A DNA stretch of 64,000 bases, taken from contig OX457058.1 of the NCBI GenBank assembly GCA_949752795.1, positions 35,776,587 to 35,840,586 on the forward strand, written 5' to 3'. The stretch comes from Hyperoodon ampullatus. Lineage: Eukaryota; Chordata; Mammalia; Artiodactyla; Ziphiidae. Below, piece by piece: positions 1-55,000 of this stretch. A program made the position numbers and the translations under genes. The notes below the pieces were generated by a model. That model made no database searches. It was not told where the DNA came from and saw nothing but the letters and a program-made list of their open reading frames with translations. Each line of letters opens with the position of its first letter. Positions within the stretch are counted from its first letter, which is position 1.

Positions 1-600
1 GTCCAGAGTTCCAAAATAAGTACATCAGACAGATTCAGCTAGTGGAATTGTTATTTAGGTGGGGAGTCAGATTCCTGGTGCTTCCTACTCTGCCATCTTC
101 CCAGATCCTCTATTTCACTTATTTTCATTGTTTTCATTTTGGTAAACAACTGCTTTTGGCTATGCTCTAGCCTTGAGCTCAACTTTTGTGTTCCATAAGT
201 TTTGATAACGCAGTGTCTTCATTTTTTTTGCTGTTAAATTATGACTTTATTGTCCCGTACCAGATAATGCAGCCTATACTACTTGTATTATTTTTGCTTT
301 GGTACCTTTGAGGGGTTTTTTTGAGATTTAAAATACGGTTAATTTTTGGTAATGGGTTAAAATACATTTTAAAAAATGCCTGAGTCCACACAGATACCAA
401 AATTAGAGACAGAACAGGAAGAAGGAGGAAAGGGAAGGCTGTTAGATGCAGAAGGTCTCCAAGCTGTGCTCCAGGGATTACCACAGGAGCAGCGGCCCTC
501 TGGAGCGGTGACTTGGACGACACTGGGGGAGGGGGCTACGTGGAATCAGGTCGTCCCCTCCCACATGCTTTGCCGGCCATGCCCTCGGGCCCCCTCCACT
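1..600. other. intergenic sequence upstream of BTBD1
   Basis: AT-rich sequence with no supported gene. The first ~110 bases look like a worn interspersed-repeat fragment, but I cannot name the family. Short open frames here have no recognisable protein features. GC content rises sharply from about 490 into the promoter CpG island. Confidence 0.5.
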
Positions 601-1062
601 TCCAGGCGTGCGACTCCTAGAAGAAGAGCCTAGGGACCTGTCCTAGATACACGTGGGTGGCGCTGCAGCTGGTGACGAGGGGCCTGAAGGTAGGGAGGGG
701 CGAGGGCTTCGGAGCCCGCAGGTCTGGGGAGGCGCCCGCGCCGGGCCGCATGCAGCCCACCGAAGTCCCACTACCCGGAGCGCGGGGCTCGGGTGAGCTC
801 GGTGCGCCCAGGGCGGCCCAGACGCCGCAGGGATCACCGTCCCCTCCAGGTCCGGGCTGGGCGGCCACGCGCGCCTCCGCCTCCCGGCCCAGCGGGCACG
901 CACGCAGGGCAGCTCAGGGCGGGGCCGGCGGAGGCGCGCGGCCTCCGGAAGCGCCTTTCCCGGAAGGTAGGGAGGCGGTGCCGGCCTTGGGGGGCGGCCT
1001 CGGCGATGGCGGCTGGGCGGCGGGAGCGCTGTCTCTAGCCCGCAGAGCCGCGCCGCTGGAGG
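600..1062 (+). promoter_or_regulatory. BTBD1: BTBD1 CpG-island promoter and 5' UTR
   Basis: Very GC- and CpG-rich sequence leading into the BTBD1 start codon, with no TATA box seen. Visible candidate sites are a GC box (GGGCGGGGC, 917-925), two ETS-type CCGGAAG motifs (945-951 and 960-966) and a YY1-like GATGGCGGC (1005-1013). ETS plus downstream YY1 is typical of TATA-less housekeeping promoters. The transcription start is inferred to lie near 950-1000; it cannot be fixed from sequence alone. The island continues through exon 1 to about 1500. Confidence 0.75.
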
Positions 1063-46497
<45,435 letters not shown>

Positions 46498-47435
46498 TTC
46501 AGCATTATAATACATACTGGCTAAATAGCACCATACAGTCTAGTCTCAAAGGCATAAAAAACTGGCCACAGAAAAGAGTTTGCGTGTTATGAATATTTAT
46601 AACTAAGATAAGAGACATTTTAGTTTCTTAGAAAAGATAAGTGTTGACTTAAATCTCTGCATGATTTAAAGGGAGATTTTCCATTTTCTTATAACGTTAG
46701 GGGAAAAAAGAACCGGTTTAATTGTTTAAAAAAAACACAGCTATTTCAGCTTTATCTTGCATAATTTCATAGATTAGCTGACTCATGATCTTTCAGCAGT
46801 TTTATAACTGAAAGATTCTTGTTTTATATAGCTGGTTTGTTTTTTTTCCTGTTTTAACTGTTTTGAAGGTTACATAAGATGAGGTGGGTCAGTATTCCTA
46901 CAGAATTCCTATAACTCAAATAACTAATTTCAGAAAATGAAGAAAACTCACCTCATCTTTGGAGTTTCTAACTATCTGGTGGTTAGCATTTGCAGTATTG
47001 CTAGAAATAGGCTTAACAAATGCCAAAGAAAATCTTCAGTGCATTTACAGAAAAGGATATTTTATAATAGTATAATATGTTCCATAGTACAGTTTTAAAC
47101 GATAAATGAAATTTGTACGAATTCACAATGTGATATAAACAAAGGATCTAAAGGTGTACTCCGAGACTGGCTTCTTTATCACTAAGCTGCACCACTGTAC
47201 ATGTCTCTCTCTGGGGGGGATGCGGTTGAGAATTCCCAAGATTGAGATGATGGCGGTGGTGCTGATGGTGGCTGAGTAAACAGATATCAGTTCAGCTCTG
47301 TGGCGATAATCTTACACAGCAAGAACTGGAATGAAATACTAACATCTCTAACAACTGCTTTGAAACTTCAAAGATATCCAACAGAATCACTCCTGAAAAG
47401 TATACTTTCTGTCACCTACACAGTTCTGTCCAAGA

Positions 47436-47441
47436 AATAAA
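47436..47441 (+). terminator. BTBD1: candidate proximal BTBD1 poly(A) signal
   Basis: AATAAA 939 bases after the stop. No strong GU-rich element was seen directly downstream, so use may be weak. Confidence 0.45.
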
Positions 47442-47607
47442 ATGTTTAACATTCATGACCTCACGGTCACAGGTACAGCTGCCTAAGGAGGGGATAGGAA
47501 GTATATTGGCAGAATGACATTTATACAGTTTTATAAAGCAAAATTTTTATGTAAAATTTTTTCTTTCCCTTCAAAATGATTATCTCATTAAAAATATATG
47601 TGTGACT

Positions 47608-47816
47608 GGGCTTCCCTGGTGGCGCAGTGGTTGAGAGTCCACCTGCCAATACAGGAGACACGGGTTTGTGCCCCGGTCCGGGAAGATCCCACATGCCGCG
47701 GAGCGGCTGGGCCCGTGAGCCATGGCCGCTGAGCCTGCACGTCCGGAGTCTGTGCTCTGCAGCGGGAGAGGCCACAACAGTGAGAGGCCTGCGTACCGTA
47801 AATATATATATATATG
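47608..47816 (+). repeat. CHR-type SINE in BTBD1 3' UTR region
   Basis: Young subtype ending in a TA/TG-repeat tail instead of pure A. It lies between the two candidate BTBD1 poly(A) signals, so long transcripts would carry it in sense orientation. Right edge and TSD are blurred by the microsatellite tail. Confidence 0.9.
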
Positions 47817-48068
47817 TATGTGTGTGTGTGATTAAGCTATATCAAATAGTTGTGGAAGATGTGTAGAAATCACAATTCTTTTAAGTTTCAACTTTAAAAA
47901 TTTTTTCTAAATGCTAATTAGGATTAAAAAAATTTCCATCTAAAGTATTTGATATTTTCAATAAGGTAGTGAGGTGTGGTGGTGGCAGAGGTCTCATGTA
48001 ACTGCAGGTAGTCATACAAGGGACAAGAACCGTTTACAGACATGGGACATACCCTGGAATTTTTTAAA

Positions 48069-48074
48069 AATAAA
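48069..48074 (+). terminator. BTBD1: candidate distal BTBD1 poly(A) signal
   Basis: AATAAA followed within ~30 bases by a T/GT-rich stretch (from about 48080), the usual layout for a used cleavage site. Confidence 0.55.
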
Positions 48075-48099
48075 TATCTATTGTACTTTTATTTATTTT

Positions 48100-51000
48100 T
48101 TTGTCATTTGTCTTTTCTAAAAGTTGAGTGTAAGACACCATTTTGGAACAAAGCTTCTAGTTAATTGAGGTTGAACCTTATTTTTAATTTATGGAAGTAA
48201 TGCAACCCATAGTAAGAATGCCTTACTGTTGCCTTAAAGCAACTATAGCAGCAACAACTGTTGCCGCCTGCTGCTTCATCAGTTTTTTTCAGTCTCAGGT
48301 TTTTCTCCCCTGTTCTACTCTCAGTAGGTGAGAGAAAGGAAACTGTTCTTGTTATTTACTCTGATATAGTGTAAGGACCATCTCGCCATCGTTTAGTATT
48401 AATAGAGCTACCTGAGTGACTCCTGGGTACCAGGCTCTGCACTGAGTACTTTACACACGTTCTCATTTGCTTCTCACAACATCAGTAAGTACTATTATAT
48501 CAGGAAGTACTATTATAATACCCATTTCACAGGCCAAGAAATTCATGTTTTAAAAGGTCAGTAAGTGGTGGGAAGCAGAATTTAAACCCAGATCTATCTC
48601 CCAAGCTACAAAATGGGAAAATATTATTTTGCTGGGTCCCAAAATGCCACCGTTCTCAAACTTTATAATGAGACCCAAAAACATACTTGGCTCATCTGTA
48701 TTTACTGTAGAATATAAGCAATTTCTATTTTTTAAAAGAGTGATTACTCCAGTATCTACCCAACAAATTGTGATTATTTGTTTGCATTATCAAAGTGTTC
48801 TTTCTTTAAGGCCCACATAAGTAGTACTTTTAATTTGCAAGAAAAAAAATTTACTGGGAAACAGACAACCTTATCGGACATTAGAGAGAGCCAGGTCTTC
48901 AAATGCAGTATGTTAAATGCAATACGTTTTAGACAAAACATTGTTCCCTTTCAAGTCCTGTCTCCTTCAAACAGTCTCCTTTTTGCTTCCCTGTTCTAGT
49001 TATCCAGATTCAAAACCTGAAAATTGTCCCTTGAATTAGACAATGCATCATTCGTAAGAGAGGACGGTGCTATAGTAATCCCAGCCCCAAGAGCTACACG
49101 GCTCATTTAGTCTTTTGCACACTCAAAAAATCCATCTTCTCCATTGGCAAAGGCTAAGATAAGATTGAGTTTTTAAATTGAACTTTGCTATAACCTGAAA
49201 GAAATGTAAAAGAAAATAGGAACCAGTATAAACATTTATAATGGGTTTTCTGCCATTTGGATCATAGCCCTTATTTTATTTATTTATTTATTTTTTACCA
49301 TTGGGCAGTATTTTTTCCAACTCTTTCCAGAGGCAAAGATTCGGGGCAGAAGCAACAACAGATGTACAGTTTGGGTGGCAAATGGAGCTGATGGCTTTTC
49401 CCCTCCCCCTTCTCCACCCCCCACTCCTGAGTGACCTTTGGGAAAGTCTGAATGGTCCTTGCAGGGCACCTCTTCCCCCTCTCTGCCTTCACTCATCTAG
49501 TCAACTGCCAGATAACAATAATCCACGATTGCAAGTGCCCCTTTTATTTCCATCTAAGCTGTCAAAGCTTTAACTGAGGCTGTCATGACTTCACCCCAAA
49601 CTATATAATGGTGATTCAGCTTTTGTGCCCCAATTCTTAACTGATCTCAAAGAAAATATGGCTTTGGTTTAACACCTGGTTCACTTTCTTCTATCAAAGC
49701 CTTCACACTGAGTGGCCTCAGTATCCAAGTGGGTGGACAACCCAGCCAAACCTAGCTTTCCATTTTCTTCCTAACCTCCAGTAACCTTCACCATTTCACG
49801 TCAATCACTCCTGCTCATGACCACACCATGTACCTTGTCATATGGACTCGCACTACTTCTGAAATGGTAAATTCAGACATTACACCCTGACCACAACCTT
49901 CGATGCCTCTTCAGCTCTCACACATACTCCCATACATGTGTCCTTGAACCTCAAGACTGCCATTCCCTTGACCTCTCCGTCCTTTCTGTCAACCCTCTTC
50001 CTTCCCTACCCTAGTAGACTCCACCTTTGATCTTTTGGGTTTTTTCCTTCTCCACTTTTGATCTTTGATCACCATTAACCATTTCAGTAACCCTCAACCC
50101 CCTCATACCCACCTGGATGAAACCAGTTGTCTGCCTTATCTTCAACTTCCTGGCTGCTGGGTCCAGGCATTTAAAAATGCTATAACTGTACAAGACTGGG
50201 GTCATGATGATTTCATGGTCTCCAAGTTCAGCTAGACCATCAGTGTTGCAGAGTGAGAGTTTCAACAGTTAGCTCTTTGACATTCTCCAGAGTATTTAAA
50301 TCTGTTCCACTCTCTTCACATCTTCAACACCTCCTCTCCTTCAGCTAATGAAAGAACTCCAGCTCCTCGCATCAAACCTATACACACAGCTACATGTGCA
50401 CCTAAACTTTTCCTTCTCTTGTGAAGGAAGGGGTGTCTGAGTAAGGCTTCTTGTAGACAGGTCAGTCTCCACCTGTGCTCAGAACCTCCCCCCACTTCCC
50501 TCTGTTGTAACGTCTCCTCTCTTGGCTTATTCCTATGACTATTCAAATGTGGTTAATTCTCATCCAGTTTAAAAAAGAAAAAACATCTTAACATCATGTG
50601 CGCCTCCAATACCAGTTACTCCTTCACAGTGAAATCGAATTATTTTCTACACGCATTATCTCATCTTCTGCACTGAAACTGCTAGCACCTAGGTCACTAA
50701 CACCGCTCATTTCTGTTTTACATGCCTTCTCTGTGGCACTACTCCCTGTTGACTACGCCCTCTTGAAGTACCCTTTCTTGGCTGCTACGTACTCCTACAT
50801 CTGGCCAATGTCATTTGGTGCCTTCTCTTCTTTACATCTTCTTAGGGTTCTGTCCTGGGCCCTCATGCTCTGCACTCTCTGAGTCTTTATCTCATCTACG
50901 TGCATTGCTTCAATTACCATCTATTTTCAGAGGGCTCCAGAATCCATCATCAGTCCAGATCTCTCAAGCTTCAGTTACAGACATTCAGTTACCCCCTTAA

Positions 51001-51700
51001 TATTTCTACTTAGTGTCCCACAGCTATCTCAAACTCATTATGTCCCGGACCGAACAACTCACCTCAGACTCCCAAACCTGCTCCTCGGGCGCCAAATCTG
51101 GGCATCTTCCCTGACTCTTCACTCTCATTCCCACAGCCAGTCATTCCCCAAGCTCCGATCATTCTAGTTCTTGAGTATCCTTGAAATGATCAGCTCTCAG
51201 TTCTCCATTCCCACTGCTACTACTCTGGTTCAGGCCACCATCTTCCATTTAAGAGGGAGATCTCCCTACCTCTATTCCTCTATTGGCCACATTGCAGCCA
51301 GTGATCTTTCTAATCACAACAAATGTGACTCTACCAATCCTTTGCTTCAAACCCTTCAATGACTCTGATCTTGCCTCCGCCTTCTTCAGTTTCATCTTTT
51401 GCCACTTCGCACATCAGGATATATTTCCTCTCCTTTTACATTGTGGCATCCTCAGCGCCTGGCACAAGGTACTTCATCAGTACACGGAAGGTACCCAAAG
51501 GCTAAAGCAGCAGGATACTCTACATCCACTTAAGGACCATAGGAAGCAGCGTGGGGCTCTGCACCTGCTAGCTGGCTGCAGCAGCGAGAAGACACCTGGC
51601 CCTGTGCGCTCTTTGCCGCTCACTCCAATCCTTTCTTCCCATGAGGAAACAAGACCAGAGGGGGTTGAGGGGTGGTCACGACTCGACCAGAGCCCAGCTC
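48100..51700. other. intergenic BTBD1-C15orf40
   Basis: No gene supported. MIR at about 48395-48600 ('gtaccaggctctgcactgag'), an ATTT repeat at about 49270-49293, and L2 sequence in the right half. The block 48620-49690 has nothing I can name. Confidence 0.7.
50590..51470 (+). repeat. L2 LINE fragment
   Basis: Sense-strand L2 ORF remnants are readable: 'SIPTATTLVQATI' (frame from 51171) and a 'LLQTLQ' segment, with the typical 'ttcaggccaccatc' and 'aatgactctgatcttgcc' order. Weaker L2-like sequence may extend left to about 49700. Ends about 250 bases before the C15orf40 CpG island. Confidence 0.72.
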
Positions 51701-51915
51701 CCCATCTCTCAGTCTCCTGAGCCGCTTTTCTAGGTGGCGAGGGTCCCGCGCAGGTCCTGGAAGAACGAGGGGTCTTGTTCCCGCCAGCCGGAAGGTGTCG
51801 CCCTCGTGCCAGAGCAGAGACGCAGGCCAGAGAAGCCGCTCCCGCCCGCTGCGTGCGCAGGTGCAGAGGGCTCTTCCGGCGTCGGGCCGCCTTCCCTTCC
51901 GCCTCCTTGGCGTGG
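51700..51915 (+). promoter_or_regulatory. C15orf40: C15orf40 CpG-island promoter
   Basis: GC-rich, TATA-less sequence just upstream of the first ATG; the island continues to about 52550. Candidate sites: an Sp1-type cccgccc (51841-51847), an NRF1-like gcgtgcgcag (51851-51860) and an ETS-type CTTCCGG (51873-51879). NRF1 plus ETS sites are common at promoters of mitochondrial protein genes, fitting the leader peptide. The start site is not determined. Confidence 0.65.
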
Positions 51916-52029
51916 ATGCTGCGGCTCGGCTGCAGGCTGAGGCAGCTGGGGACAGGACCTGGTGCTCGGGCAGCTGCCTGGCTCCCTGTGGGCACCGAGA
52001 TGCCTAAGAAAGCTGGTGCAGTGAACAAG
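51916..52029 (+). CDS. C15orf40: C15orf40 exon 1 (coding part)
   Basis: 38 codons ending AAC AAG, then gccagt. The end is set by comparison with the human protein (…TTK|GKSQ…) and by the need for phase 0 to join exon 2. In-frame GT alternatives end the exon at 52047 (adds ASGKSL) or 52059 (adds [10 protein letters not shown]). ATG1 (51916) has a weak context (T at -3); ATG2 (52000) has G at -3. Confidence 0.75.
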
Positions 52030-55000
52030 GCCAGTGGAAAGTCCCTTGTCAGTGGGAGGGTGGGCCGCAGGAATGCTGGTTGAGGAGCGCCGTAGAGAAG
52101 TGGGACCCGCGGGTGGGTAGAAGCTCCGCCAACTGCTTGTTGTCTGAGTTCCGGGCCTCCCGCTCCCCGTCTTTCTCGGCTGCGCCGCCGCCCACCGGGG
52201 AAGTCGGAGGGCCCGGGCCGGCGGCGCGCGAGGCTGTCCCTGAGCTGTGGCTGCCGACCCCGCCGGCCTCGCTCCCACACTCCCAGGCTCGCGCTTCGTG
52301 TTCCGGCAGCGCCGTGCGGCCTGTGCTTCCCTGGGAGGCTCTAGTTAGCGTTCTGTCTCCTTCCCTTGGCTGGTCTTCGCACCCCTCCGTCAAGAACGCA
52401 CCACTCCCACACTTCCTTTCCACCGTCTCTGCAGGGCTGACTCCAATCGGTTCCTAAGAGGCGGCTCTAAGACTGCCTCCTGCCGGGAGCTTCCCCAGTG
52501 TCCTGAGGCGGGACTGCTTTCCCCTTTGCGCCGTGATGCCCCGTGCGTGTGTGGTCGGTGCTCCTAGCACAGTGTATTAGAGTGATTATTTGTTCTTTTT
52601 CTCTCGCTGCAGTCCGAGCTCTTTGAGCTCCATGTGTCCTTATTCATCTTTACATCTCCTTTGCCTACATAACTGCCTTGGTGCGCAGTTCATGTTTGTT
52701 CAATGGAAAGTTCCTAGTATAGCTTATGGCACACAATAGTCCTTTAAATACCACTGTTGTTCCTTCCTCCTCCCCTTCCCCCCAGAACACACGGATATAC
52801 ACCGTCCAGCCATAGTTGTTCACAAACCTTTGTTAACTTGAGCTGCTTGAGATACAAAGGTGAATAATGAATAACCGCTGCTCCCTGAGGAATGGGAAAT
52901 ACAAAGCCGACAGTAGGAACCAGTTCTAAGGTCTTCCAAGGCAGGAAAAAAGCACTTTGTGGGGCTGATGGGAAGGCTTCATGGGAGAATTGATTTGACC
53001 TATGAAGGCTGATGGAAGACCATTCTGGGTGGCCAGAACTCCCTGGACGTGACCCATTAGCCTAGTTTGTCTTGGTTAAGGGTGAAAAGGAATCATGGAA
53101 AGATCAAATGTGTGGGAAAGTATTTTGTAACCGTAAAGTTGTAGTGTGATTGTTGTTGTCATTTTAGGGTAAAAGCCAGAGCAAGGAAGCAGAGAGACCA
53201 GTTCCTCCCTCAGGTCCTGTGGCAGTTGATCCCAAAGGTTGTGTCACCGTAGCCATCCATGCCAAACCTGGTTCCAAACAAAATGCTGTGACAGGTATAC
53301 CTGGCCACTGGGGTGGGAATCTTGTATGAACCACTTGTCTCCTCTCCATCCTCCCTTTGCCTTGGCTTGCTGGAAGTTCATCCTGTGTGGTCAAGTATAT
53401 TTTTCACACCTGCCAGTTAGAGGCTTCTCCATTTTTAAATTCTGGATTCTAATGTAAAGGTGTTATCTAGTGTTTAAAAGCAAATATACCATACTTAAAG
53501 CATACCAAGTTAGATGAAAAAAACATTGTGTATTGTCCTTTTTAATATGGTATTTTAGGAACCAGGATTTACTGTGGTGATCAACTCAAAATACAAACTG
53601 CAAATCGTTATGTTGTACACCGGTTATGTGTCAATTATACCTCAAAATTTAAAAAGGTATTTTAGAAAGAACATATATAGAAACGTGTAGCCTAGATGAT
53701 TCTTAGTTAGTCCTATTCCAAAAGTGGAAACATTGGCCAGAGAAAGAAAGATGTTTTGGTTGATTTTTTTAATGACCATTGGTCCAAGGAGGGAGAGAAA
53801 ACCTCAGATCTGAGAACCTGATCATCAACACCTGTGTGAGCTTATTTCCAGTCAAAACTCTACAAGATATTCCTGGGCCCAGTTCTTTCATCTGTCAGAT
53901 GAGATAGTTAGAAGCTTTTAAGCTATTCCCTGGAGTCCAAAAGGTGCCTCAGGGATCTGCGGTGGGCAAGGGGGAGGTTGGCAGACGGGACCCCTGAGTA
54001 GCTGTTTACATTTGTTTTAAATGCTGGGGCTTCAGGGGAGATTGGGTGGGGTGGGGAGGCTTCTGATTGGGAAAAAAGTTTGATCTGAGTTATCTTGACG
54101 GTCTTTTTCACCCACTAAAGCTAAAGCTCTGTATTCCAATTTTTAAAATATTTTGAAAACAAGACCTCAGAATTGGGGTGCTAGGCCTGGTTTGTGTTGA
54201 TGGCCATGTTAGCTTGGCTCTTTGTTGGCTGTACCCTCCTTGGCCAGCATTTTCTAAGTAGTCACTGTGGACACTGCTGTTTGAATACCATGTTTCATCA
54301 GATCTAACTGGCCATCATCTATAAGGTGCAGAAGTACTTTATGTACCAGTAAGACAAAATCCACATCAACTAAACACTTTCTTTTCCATTTATTGTAAGA
54401 TATATCAGGATTTCAAAGATATTAAAATGTGAAAAACTGTGCATCATAGAATCAGTGACAGGATAGGAGGAGGGTTGTTCTACCATCTCATTCCTGTGGA
54501 TTCTGCAGCCGTGTTTACACAGGCAAGATGTAAGAATGTGGAAATGCCCAAGTAACCCCAGATGCAGGACCAGCGCAAGCTCATTTGCAAACTGCTTTGA
54601 GTATATACTTCTCTCTCAGAAATAACAGTGGAGGGCTTCCCTGGTGGCGCAGTGGTTGAGAGTCCGCCTGCCGATGCGGGGGACACGGGTTCGTGCCCCG
54701 GTCCGGGAAGATCCCACATGCCGCGGAGCGGCTGGGCCCGTGAGCCATGGCTGCTGAGCCTGCGCGTCCGGAGCCTGTGCTCCGCAGCGGGAGAGGCCAC
54801 AGCGGTGAGAGGCCCGCGTACCGCAAAAATAAATAAATAAATAAATAACAGTGGAGTGGTTGGCCGACACCAGCTGAGACCCTCCAGGGCTTCCCCACTG
54901 TGGCCCTCCCCAGGCGCAGCTCCTTGCCCGCCGGCACCAGCTCTCAAAACCCCGTCTGGTGTCTTCAGTGCCCTCTAATCCGCCTTATTTATCAACCTGC

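Larger units (their letters stand above)
46498..48100 (+). other. BTBD1: BTBD1 3' UTR (inferred extent)
   Basis: AT-rich sequence after the stop, with no frame. Candidate poly(A) signals are at 47436 and 48069. With the SINE at 47608 subtracted, the distal signal gives a UTR of about 1.4 kb, similar to what I recall for the human mRNA; the end is therefore placed near 48.1 kb as an inference. Confidence 0.6.

Noticed and set aside
51477..52280. A 267-codon open frame on the - strand across the C15orf40 CpG island
   Set aside because: Composition is Arg/Pro/Ala/Gly-rich as expected from GC-rich sequence, it overlaps real exon 1 in antisense, and no domain is visible. Overlapping long frames occur in several phases here.
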